Shown here: one piece after another, positions 1 through 7,222 of the stretch | Position numbering within the stretch: position 1 is the first letter of the stretch | Layout: each line of letters starts with the position of its first letter | NCBI GenBank assembly: GCA_964452155.1 | Contig: CAYVLC010000011.1 | Span: 1-29,297, forward strand | DNA from: UBA2632 sp964452155 | GTDB lineage: Bacteria > Bacteroidota > Bacteroidia > Bacteroidales > Dysgonomonadaceae | Length of the DNA stretch: 29,297 bases | Direction: 5' to 3' | The notes under the pieces: model-generated | What the model was told of the DNA's origin: nothing | Databases searched by the model: none | The model's input: only the letters and a program-made list of their open reading frames with translations | Translations under genes and position numbers: made by a program

Positions 1-559
1 TAAATTGTTTTATAGGTTTAGATAAAATATTTAAAAATACAAGATACGAAAAAACTATTACCAAGGCAATCTCCATAGTTGTTTTTTTATTGAAATAATG
101 CGCAAAGCATAGCCAAATTAATGTTTACTGTGTCATAAGCTTTCTTGAGATAGTTGTATCTCTTGTGGGTAGTGAGGGTATCAGAGACGAGTTCTCTCTT
201 CTCTTCATTGATCTCTTTGATGATTACGGCCTTCAGTTCTTGGGACATTCCTTTTGGAGATTCTCAATTTCTAGTTTCAGAAGTTGGATATCTTGGATGC
301 CCAGATCGACTGCTTTTAAGAGTCCAAGAATCGGCCGTTTTATGAAATGTGTCTTTCTTTCATTCTTTCTATTTATGGTAAAGTAATAATACCTCAAACA
401 TGCTCTTTATTTTACATGTAACCACACATTAAACCATTTTCTTCGCTCTATTCTGCTTTTTTTTGCGGTTTTATTTTTCAAGCATAGGCTTCTTCATGCA
501 TTTCTTTGTCAAGAAAACCGATTTTAACTATCTTAGCAGAAATTAAATGTTGGTTGCGG
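1..559. other. Gene-poor leader region upstream of the primase-helicase
   Basis: No convincing intact gene is visible here. The stretch is AT-rich. It contains a short minus-strand open frame (87-248, listed separately) and a loose inverted repeat (AACTAT at 53-58 against ATAGTT at 75-80, flanked by A and T runs) that could be a weak terminator. A plus-strand ATG at 496 opens a frame that stops after 16 codons. No TAnnTTTG box was found directly ahead of the helicase gene, so its promoter is not identified. Confidence 0.5.
87..248 (-). pseudogene. Small hypothetical ORF, possibly a gene relic
   Basis: A 53-codon minus-strand frame starts MSQELKAVIIKEINEEKREL and is rich in Lys and Glu, as in a helical or coiled segment. 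Just upstream, in another minus-strand frame, lies a 37-codon open stretch that contains LLKLEIENLQKE and ends at a stop inside the start of this one. The two overlap as if one longer helical protein had been split by a frameshift. I do not recognise the family. It could be the relic of a mobile-element or accessory gene, or chance coding. Confidence 0.2.
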
Positions 560-2695
560 ATGAAAGATATAGAGTTCAATATAGAATTATACAAATCTTT
601 ATTTAGAGGGAGAGAAGATGTGTATGCTGTGCATTGGAAGAAGGGAGATAGAAGTGGTTATGTGCCTGCCTATCACGTTGACTGGAACGATTATAATAGA
701 CACAAAGCATCAGGTGGAACATTTGCAAATTACAATAAAAAGAGTTTCCTTCCTTTCGATAATAAAGCCATAACTGATCATCTAAAAGGAACTACAACAC
801 TGGGTATTTATCCTTTGCTTTCTGATAACACATCTTTTTTCATTGTAGCCGACTTCGATGAGGGAAATTGGCAGGATGCGATTTTGAAATTGTACAATAT
901 TTGTATCAAATATGAATTGTTGCCAGTCATAGAGCGATCCAGATCTGGCAATGGGGGGCATTTGTGGCTATTCTTTGATGAGCGTATTCCTGCATTTCAG
1001 AGCCGCAAAATAATGATAGCCTTACTATTGCAAGCAGCACTTATCTCCAAATTCGAAAAAGAACCTAGCTTTGACAGGTTGTTCCCAAATCAAGACATGC
1101 ACTCTGGCAAGGGTTTAGGTAATTTAATTGCATTGCCTTTGCAAGGTGTTTCCATAAAAAATGGGAACTCGAGTTTCTTAGACCCCACTTCATTCGAACC
1201 ATACCCCAATCAATGGGGTTTTCTGCAAACGATTAAGAAAACATCGAAGCAGAAAATAGAGTCACTGCATATTCAATTATCAGGGTTGGATAAAGAGCAA
1301 ATAGACTCTTCTTTTACTAGCGAACCTACTTCTACACTCGAAATACTCATTAAGGAGCAGGTACATTTAAAGCGTGCACAATTAAATCCGCAATTGATAG
1401 TATTTCTACGTGATAATCTTAATTTTATCAACTCTGACTTTTTTGTGATGAAACAATTAGGTAAAAGCCCCTATAAAATAGAGAAGTATTTCAAGCTAAT
1501 AGAGGAAACCTCGGAGGTTATAATTATACCTCGAGGTTTTATCTCAGAGATTATTCAGTTTTGTAAGACAGAGAAAATACCCTTTAAGATTATAGATAAA
1601 CGAACTAAGAAAAAAGAAATAAATATTACTTCAAGTATAGCGTTGAGACCTCAACAAAAAGAAGTTTTAGAAAGATTAGATAAAAAGGATTTTGGTGTTG
1701 TTGTTGCTCCGCCCAACTCCGGCAAGACCGTTATAGGATTAGAATTAATTGCTCGCAAACGGCAACCAACACTTATTTTAGTTCATCGCAACCAACTTTT
1801 CGACCAATGGATGGACCGCATACAAAGTTTTCTACGAATACCTAAAGATAAAATAGGACAAATAGGAAATCAGAAAAACAAGATTGGAAAGGAAATAACT
1901 ATTGCGATGATTCAGTCTCTAACGAGAAAGGAATCTTTGGAATATCTGACTAATGAGTTTGGAATGATTATAGTAGATGAGTGTCACCATATACCAGCAA
2001 AATCTTTTAGAGGAGTCATCTCTCAACTAAATAGTTACTACTTATATGGCTTGACTGCTACACCTAAACGCAAGAACAATGACGAGAAGTTGATTTATAT
2101 GTACATCGGCAACATACTCTATGAAATGACGCAAGAGGAGCAACTCTTGGCGCAAAACATGAAAGCGGAGATAAATATCAAAGAAACCAATCTGTTTGCG
2201 CCGTTTGATTATAGAATTGATAAATATGAAATGATTTCTCAAATTCTAATACACGATACTCATCGTAATTCTCTCATAACTGATGATATAGAGCAGCATA
2301 TAGCACGATTTAAATCAATATTGATTTTGACAGAAAGGAAAAACCATGTTGATATCCTTAATCTGTATCTCAAGGATAAGTATGAAACAATAGCCATTAC
2401 GGGTGACGACTCGGAGCGAACTCGGAAAAGCAAGTTGGACCAAATAAAACAAGGGCATTTTAAGATTCTCATATCTACAGGTCAGTTTTTTGGAGAGGGG
2501 GTTGATATAGATTCTCTGGAATGTTTGTTTATAGTTTATCCCTTCGCTTTTCAGGGTAAGCTCATACAATATATTGGAAGAATACAGCGCTCAGGCAAAC
2601 CTCCAGTAATATTTGACTATAGAGATTCTCAAATTGATTACTTTGAAAAGATGTTTAAGCAAAGAAATAGGTATTATAATAAATTGAGAAGGTAA
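560..2695 (+). CDS. TOTE-type primase-like domain fused to an SF2 DEAD/DEAH helicase
   Basis: This 711-residue protein has two recognisable modules. Residues about 1-250 resemble the archaeo-eukaryotic primase (AEP) domain of TOTE conflict systems: LFRGREDVYA near the start, a DFD acidic motif at 98-100, and a GGH motif with His134. Residues about 360-710 are a superfamily 2 helicase: Walker A APPNSGKT (383-390), DECH (473-476), TATP (499-502), GEGVD (645-649) and the arginine-finger motif QYIGRIQR (670-677). The protein ends about 34 residues after that motif, so no nuclease domain is fused. I chose the ATG at 560 because family similarity begins there; an in-frame TTG at 506 would add 18 residues. 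Likely DNA or RNA unwinding with a nucleotidyltransferase-like domain, perhaps in defence or repair. No partner gene lies beside it. Domain assignment is fairly secure; function is inference. Confidence 0.8.
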   Translation: MKDIEFNIELYKSLFRGREDVYAVHWKKGDRSGYVPAYHVDWNDYNRHKASGGTFANYNKKSFLPFDNKAITDHLKGTTTLGIYPLLSDNTSFFIVADFDEGNWQDAILKLYNICIKYELLPVIERSRSGNGGHLWLFFDERIPAFQSRKIMIALLLQAALISKFEKEPSFDRLFPNQDMHSGKGLGNLIALPLQGVSIKNGNSSFLDPTSFEPYPNQWGFLQTIKKTSKQKIESLHIQLSGLDKEQIDSSFTSEPTSTLEILIKEQVHLKRAQLNPQLIVFLRDNLNFINSDFFVMKQLGKSPYKIEKYFKLIEETSEVIIIPRGFISEIIQFCKTEKIPFKIIDKRTKKKEINITSSIALRPQQKEVLERLDKKDFGVVVAPPNSGKTVIGLELIARKRQPTLILVHRNQLFDQWMDRIQSFLRIPKDKIGQIGNQKNKIGKEITIAMIQSLTRKESLEYLTNEFGMIIVDECHHIPAKSFRGVISQLNSYYLYGLTATPKRKNNDEKLIYMYIGNILYEMTQEEQLLAQNMKAEINIKETNLFAPFDYRIDKYEMISQILIHDTHRNSLITDDIEQHIARFKSILILTERKNHVDILNLYLKDKYETIAITGDDSERTRKSKLDQIKQGHFKILISTGQFFGEGVDIDSLECLFIVYPFAFQGKLIQYIGRIQRSGKPPVIFDYRDSQIDYFEKMFKQRNRYYNKLRR

Positions 2696-2723
2696 TCTCC
2701 CGAACGCACACCCAAATATAAAA

Positions 2724-2760
2724 AAACCACCCTCAAGTTTCAAACTCGAGAGTGGTTTTC
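2724..2760. terminator. Bidirectional terminator between helicase and porin genes
   Basis: A 14-bp near-perfect stem runs from 2724-2737 to 2745-2758 (AAACCAC paired with GTGGTTT at the base). It has a 7-nt loop, an A run before it and a T-rich tract after it. It lies between two convergent genes and can serve both strands. Confidence 0.85.
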
Positions 2761-2808
2761 TTAAATTTTAGACAAAGCCAATAAAGGTCAGTCCAATATA
2801 TCTACTTG

Positions 2809-4296
2809 TTAGAAAGAGAAGTCTATACCTGCAGTGAATACTTTGTTGGTACGGCTAAAGACATCGCTGCCTTTAATCTTGACTTGAGTAGGATCTGTAA
2901 TATCTGCTTTATTATAATTATCCGTACTTCTGGTGTAATCAGAATAATTGGTAAAGAAATAACCAATATTCAATTGCACATTCTTTGATAAGTTTACTGC
3001 GCCACCAAATCCTAATGAGTACGAGTTGACAGAAAAGCTAAGGTCAGATTGAAAAGCATCGCCTAAGCCGTAACGGGTAATTTGGCCTCCAGCACTCACC
3101 AAAAACATATCGTCTATACGATACTCAACACCTGCAAGGTATTCATTGGTGTTTCCACTTAAATGTCTTTGCTTGTTGTTGGCCATTGAGGCATCTTTAT
3201 CAAAGAAATGATGATAACCTACACTTGCGGTTAGGCTTGGCAGTATATCATAAGATGCACCAATGGTGAACAGAGCTGGCGTGTCGTGAGCTGTGTTCAC
3301 TCCATCTGCAAACAGACCTGTGTCATCTTTAGTTGTTTTATTTTCTACATCCAAAGCTGTTTTGAATTCATATTTGGCTCCTATGTTAAGTCCTTGATGC
3401 GAAAAGTGAACACCCACAATTGGAGCAATACCCCAACCCGATTGTTTGCTTTCTAAGTGTGCTCCATCGCCTGCTATTTTGCCAGGTAGTTGCAATTTAT
3501 CTTTCATTTGTTGTGGGATAGAAGGGTTGTTATTTATCAATCCAAAGATAGGTGTTGGATTCATAAATCCACTCTGATTGGGAAATCCAATTGCAGCCAA
3601 CCCTTTTGCGTCAACATCCAATTTCAGATTGGTGAGATGACCCTCGTATTCGTTTTGAATAATACTCAAACGAAAGCCTCCATATACAGAAAACATATCG
3701 TTTATTTGGTAGGCTCCACCCAGTTGAGCTCCAAAGATATAGTTTACACCATGCATGTACTGATCTACTGAGTAGCCTTTTGATGTGAGCGAAGCTCCAG
3801 GAATTGCAGCTGCCAGCCCCATTCCAAATTGATTGACTGTGGGTGGAAGCATCGATATTTGTGATTCGAACGATGGCAACCCATCATTGAATGTGGCTTT
3901 TCCGCCACCACCTGTCACGGCAAGATTGCCAGTAAGTGCCCATTTGCCTTTCCGGTAAACCCCCTGCAAGCTTGGTACTGCTGGTGCCGATGCTTTTCCA
4001 ACAAACTCTTTAGAGTCTGCTCCTGTCATTGGGGGAAACGAAGAGGTGATGATTCGCTCTTGAAAAACACTCTGATTGCTTATGGAGAAGTGGAAACCTT
4101 CTGCCAATTTAATGGTCCCTGCCGGGTTGTAATAGGCAGCATCTGCATTGGTTGATGCCTCAAGGGCCATCAGGCGTGCAAATCGTGCACTAAGGTTTGT
4201 ATTGGTGAGTATGCCTCCAGCAAAAACTGTTGCTGTCGTAGCTATCGATACTACAGCTAGTGCTATTAAGCTTTTGAGCCAAGTAAAATCTTTCAT
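2809..4296 (-). CDS. OmpP1/FadL/TodX-family outer-membrane porin
   Basis: The gene encodes 495 residues with an N-terminal signal peptide (MKDFTWLKSLIALAV, likely cleavage after VFA near residue 26). The mature protein starts GGILTNTN, then shows SARFARLMALEAST and an AAYYNPAG segment, the N-terminal hatch hallmark of FadL-type 14-strand barrels that pass hydrophobic substrates through the outer membrane. The remainder is amphipathic beta-strand sequence ending in a C-terminal Phe. I set the start at MKDF: a longer frame exists upstream, but it runs through the leader hairpin and would precede the signal peptide. The substrate (fatty acids or other hydrophobic molecules) is inferred from the family. 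It has its own leader and -7 box, so it is probably transcribed apart from the ATPase gene upstream of it on the same strand. Confidence 0.9.
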   Translation of the reverse strand: MKDFTWLKSLIALAVVSIATTATVFAGGILTNTNLSARFARLMALEASTNADAAYYNPAGTIKLAEGFHFSISNQSVFQERIITSSFPPMTGADSKEFVGKASAPAVPSLQGVYRKGKWALTGNLAVTGGGGKATFNDGLPSFESQISMLPPTVNQFGMGLAAAIPGASLTSKGYSVDQYMHGVNYIFGAQLGGAYQINDMFSVYGGFRLSIIQNEYEGHLTNLKLDVDAKGLAAIGFPNQSGFMNPTPIFGLINNNPSIPQQMKDKLQLPGKIAGDGAHLESKQSGWGIAPIVGVHFSHQGLNIGAKYEFKTALDVENKTTKDDTGLFADGVNTAHDTPALFTIGASYDILPSLTASVGYHHFFDKDASMANNKQRHLSGNTNEYLAGVEYRIDDMFLVSAGGQITRYGLGDAFQSDLSFSVNSYSLGFGGAVNLSKNVQLNIGYFFTNYSDYTRSTDNYNKADITDPTQVKIKGSDVFSRTNKVFTAGIDFSF

Positions 4297-4320
4297 TATT
4301 TTTCTTTTATGTTTGTATTC

Positions 4321-4343
4321 TGTGCAGTTTTTGTAACTGCACA
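4321..4343 (-). promoter_or_regulatory. 5' leader hairpin of the porin mRNA
   Basis: A perfect 9-bp inverted repeat (TGTGCAGTT / AACTGCACA) with a 5-nt loop lies 25 nt upstream of the porin start codon. It falls just inside the transcript expected from the -7 box at 4361-4368, so it would sit at the very 5' end of the mRNA. A stabilising stem-loop or a regulatory site is possible; there is no T run on the transcript side to suggest termination. Confidence 0.55.
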
Positions 4344-4360
4344 CTATTAAGAATAATGTG

Positions 4361-4368
4361 CAAAGATA
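4361..4368 (-). promoter_or_regulatory. Putative -7 box for the porin gene
   Basis: On the minus strand this reads TATCTTTG, an exact match to the Bacteroidota -7 consensus TAnnTTTG, 64 nt upstream of the start codon. No clear TTTG -33 element was found at the usual spacing. Confidence 0.5.
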
Positions 4369-4435
4369 ATTACTTTTAGAGAATTATTATCCTGTTGGCT
4401 ATAATTTCTCTATCGCAATACTATCATTAACATTT

Positions 4436-6898
4436 TCACTTCTTGTACCTCAACAATCTCAACGCATTGAAAACAACTACCAGCGTAGATCCTTCATGAA
4501 TTACAACTGCTACAGCCATATTGGCAAAGCCAAAGATAGTAGCCGGGATAAGTAGTGCTACAACTCCTAAACTAATAAAAATATTTTGCTTAATAATGCG
4601 GCGAGTTTTCCTGCTCAAGCCAATGGCAAAAGGGAGGGCATCTAGTGTATTGCCCATAAGAGCAATGTCTGCAGTTTCAAGCGCAACTGCCGAGCTGGCT
4701 GCACCCATAGCAATACCCACAGTGCTATGTGCCATAGCAGGTGCATCGTTCACACCATCGCCCACCATGGCAACTTTAGTTTCTGTCTCTTTTAGTTTCT
4801 TTATGGCATCTACTTTTTGTTCTGGAAGCAAACTGCCCCAAGCATCAGTAATACCTATTTCTTTTGCAACAGCATCTGCAACTTTTTGGTTGTCGCCGGT
4901 TATCATAATCATTCTTTTGATGCCTACTTTCTTCAATTGCTCCAATGTGCTACGGGCTTCTTTTCTGGGTGTATCCATCAATGCAATTATACCAATGTAA
5001 CTGTTGTTAAGTCGTACAAGCATTGTGGTGTTTCCTTTTTCTTCCAGTGCTTCTACTTTTTTTGTAACAGCAGTTGAGGGTTTCAGCTCATCGAGGTTTT
5101 TATGAAGTTCTAGGTTGCCAATATATATCTTGTCGTTACCCAAGGTTGCTTTGACACCTTTTCCAAGAACAGACTCCAAATCTTGAGCCTCCAACAATTT
5201 GGCACCGTTTAAGCGTTTTGTGCCATCTCTCACAATTGCTTTAGCAAGAGGGTGGTCACTCAAACTCTCTACTGCTACAGCTATTTTTAGTAGCTCATAC
5301 TCATCCATACTGTCAAGTGTAACCACTTCGGTTAGTTGTGGCATCCCATTGGTAAGTGTACCCGTTTTGTCGAAAGCCAATGCCGTCAATACTCCTAAAT
5401 CTTCCAAAGGTCTTCCACCTTTTATGAGTACACCCCCTTTTGCAGCTCGGGCCACTCCGCTAAGAATTGCACTGGGTGTAGATATGGCTAGTGCACAAGG
5501 GCTCGATGCTACTAGCACCGTCATAGCTCTATAGAAACTATCGCTGAAGGTTTCATCTATCACAAGGAAAGCTCCTAGTAGTAACACAACTAATCCTAGA
5601 ACTATTGGAACAAAATAGCGTTCAAATTTATCGGTAAATCTTTGAGTAGGAGATTTTTGTGTTTGGGCTTCATGCACCAAGGTAATCAGTCGTGAAAGAG
5701 TGGAGTCTTTGCTTTCTTTAATCACTTTCACCTCCAGTGAGCCGTTGCCATTGATTGTGCCAGAGTAAACCCTGTTTTCACTTTTGATATCTTTTTCTTT
5801 AGAGTAATCTATTTGGGTATCCACGACAGCCAATTTGTCCACCGGAATACTCTCGCCAGTAATAGATGACTGATCTACACTGCTTTGCCCATGTATGATA
5901 ACTGCATCAACAGGTATCTTACTATTGGGCCTCACCACAATCACATCGTTCTTCCTTACACGGCCAATAGCTACCTCTTCGGTTTTACCATTTTGTTTCC
6001 GTAATGCTGTTTTAGGAGCAAGTTCTGCTAGGGCTTTAATAGATTTCTTTGCTTTGTTCATAGCATGGTGTTCTAATGCATGGCCAAGGCTAAAAAGAAA
6101 AAGCAGCAATGCACCTTCGACCCATTTGCCCAATATGGCAGCTCCAATGGCAGCAACCATCATAAGGAAATCGACTTCGAAGCCTCCTTGCCTCACTCTA
6201 TCTAAGGCTTCTCTTGTGGTGTAGAAACCTCCAAAAAAGTAGGAGCCAATAAAGAAAGCAATGCTTATAGATGTTGGAACACTTGCTATGAAAGAGACAG
6301 CAAAGCCAATGCTCAAAAGTATTCCTGAAATGATGGAGAAAATCAATTCGGTATTTTGTCCAAAAACCCCGCCATGGTGCGTATGCTCATCTTCAACATG
6401 GCTTTTGGATTCGTTTTTTATACTGCGAAGATACCTTTTAGCATCTACAGATTTGTCGGGTATTGATAGGCCTTCCTTTTCTAAGATTTCTATTATTTTC
6501 GATTCCTCTAGCTTAGCTTTTTCAAACTCGGCTCTCACCATTCCTGATGCAGAAACCGATACTTCAAGCATGCCAGGCAAGTTTTTGAGTGCCTGCTCTA
6601 TGTTGCGTGCTTGGCGTGTGTGACGAATGCCACCTACTTCAATCAGTTTATGTCCTATCTTCTCACTAATAGATGAACCTATTTGCTTTGCAATCTTACG
6701 AATGCGGCTTATAGATATTTCAGCAGGGTTGTAGTGAAAACAGAGATGGGGTACATCGCTATCACTATTTTGTTCAACGTGTACCTTCTCTATTCCTTCC
6801 TGTTCTTCGAGCAGCTTAATAAAATCTTGAACACATGGGTCTTTATCGTCAGGAACCTCAGGGAGTATAAGGGGTATCTCTATTTGTAGTTTCTTCAT
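4436..6898 (-). CDS. Heavy-metal-translocating P-type ATPase (P1B-4-like)
   Basis: This 820-residue membrane pump has all core P-type motifs: TGES (347-350), the phosphorylated Asp510 in DKTGT, HP (549-550) and GDGVND (713-718). The transmembrane metal site reads SPC (466-468) rather than CPC, and the last helix carries HEGST (801-805). That pairing marks the P1B-4 group, linked to Co, Zn or Fe export. The N-terminus holds two ferredoxin-fold (HMA-like) domains, but the metal loop of the second reads GIRHTRQA (90-97), with no CxxC. A His-rich linker (HTHH near 172-175) precedes the first membrane helix. About four helices precede the actuator domain. I used the internal ATG at 6898 because HMA similarity begins there. 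Exact metal specificity cannot be read from sequence. Confidence 0.92.
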   Translation of the reverse strand: MKKLQIEIPLILPEVPDDKDPCVQDFIKLLEEQEGIEKVHVEQNSDSDVPHLCFHYNPAEISISRIRKIAKQIGSSISEKIGHKLIEVGGIRHTRQARNIEQALKNLPGMLEVSVSASGMVRAEFEKAKLEESKIIEILEKEGLSIPDKSVDAKRYLRSIKNESKSHVEDEHTHHGGVFGQNTELIFSIISGILLSIGFAVSFIASVPTSISIAFFIGSYFFGGFYTTREALDRVRQGGFEVDFLMMVAAIGAAILGKWVEGALLLFLFSLGHALEHHAMNKAKKSIKALAELAPKTALRKQNGKTEEVAIGRVRKNDVIVVRPNSKIPVDAVIIHGQSSVDQSSITGESIPVDKLAVVDTQIDYSKEKDIKSENRVYSGTINGNGSLEVKVIKESKDSTLSRLITLVHEAQTQKSPTQRFTDKFERYFVPIVLGLVVLLLGAFLVIDETFSDSFYRAMTVLVASSPCALAISTPSAILSGVARAAKGGVLIKGGRPLEDLGVLTALAFDKTGTLTNGMPQLTEVVTLDSMDEYELLKIAVAVESLSDHPLAKAIVRDGTKRLNGAKLLEAQDLESVLGKGVKATLGNDKIYIGNLELHKNLDELKPSTAVTKKVEALEEKGNTTMLVRLNNSYIGIIALMDTPRKEARSTLEQLKKVGIKRMIMITGDNQKVADAVAKEIGITDAWGSLLPEQKVDAIKKLKETETKVAMVGDGVNDAPAMAHSTVGIAMGAASSAVALETADIALMGNTLDALPFAIGLSRKTRRIIKQNIFISLGVVALLIPATIFGFANMAVAVVIHEGSTLVVVFNALRLLRYKK

Positions 6899-6956
6899 AA
6901 TATAAGTTGTGAGAGCTTTATCTGTATTGAACAACAAGGGCTAGTTTTGTAGCAGA

Positions 6957-6964
6957 CAAATATA
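6957..6964 (-). promoter_or_regulatory. Putative -7 box for the metal ATPase gene
   Basis: The minus strand reads TATATTTG, an exact match to TAnnTTTG, 58 nt upstream of the chosen ATG. No clear -33 partner was found. Confidence 0.45.
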
Positions 6965-7123
6965 CAAATTTTATTGAACAACGATTAGTTGAGATAACAA
7001 AGTTGCAAGTGTTTGGTTTATTATCTAATCTATTCTTTAAGAAGAAGTAGCTTCAAGTTGTAATTAAATTTTGTTGTTAAATCTCAAACAAATAGAAAGT
7101 AGGGCATCTCTCTCTTTCTACAA

Positions 7124-7153
7124 GTTGTAAGTGTGGATAGATATTTAAATTTG
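7124..7153 (+). promoter_or_regulatory. Putative uvrA promoter
   Basis: TAAATTTG at 7146-7153 matches the -7 consensus TAnnTTTG. A GTTG at 7124-7127 lies about 18 nt upstream, near the expected spacing for a -33 TTTG element. This would give a leader of about 60 nt before the ATG at 7223. Confidence 0.45.
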
Positions 7154-7222
7154 TCGAGTTTTTTGTGTAAGTTTGTAGATTGTTTTTTATTAATACGAGA
7201 GCTATTTAATCAAAATAGATAT

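Larger units (their letters stand above)
6899..7222. other. Divergent intergenic region between the metal ATPase and uvrA
   Basis: These 324 bases have no convincing gene. The region carries promoter-like boxes for both sides: one for the ATPase at 6957-6964 (minus) and one for uvrA at 7124-7153 (plus). An in-frame extension of uvrA back to 7133 is open but encodes a hydrophobic run unlike UvrA and overlaps the promoter, so I treat it as leader. Confidence 0.6.

Noticed and set aside
91..103. TGAAATAATGCGC, similar to the outer end of the MITE-like element
   Set aside because: One extra base and a different last base, with no partner end or target duplication nearby; likely chance.
154..386. 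Plus-strand frames of 63 and 73 codons near the window start
   Set aside because: Two overlapping frames with Phe/Ser-rich, unrecognisable products; the minus strand looks more protein-like.
4521..5000. 159-codon plus-strand open frame opposite the metal ATPase gene
   Set aside because: Complement of conserved P-type ATPase motifs; composition is typical of an antisense shadow.
7133..7222. 30-codon N-terminal extension of UvrA
   Set aside because: Not UvrA-like and overlaps the probable promoter; homology starts at MSNPKEIDIKGA.
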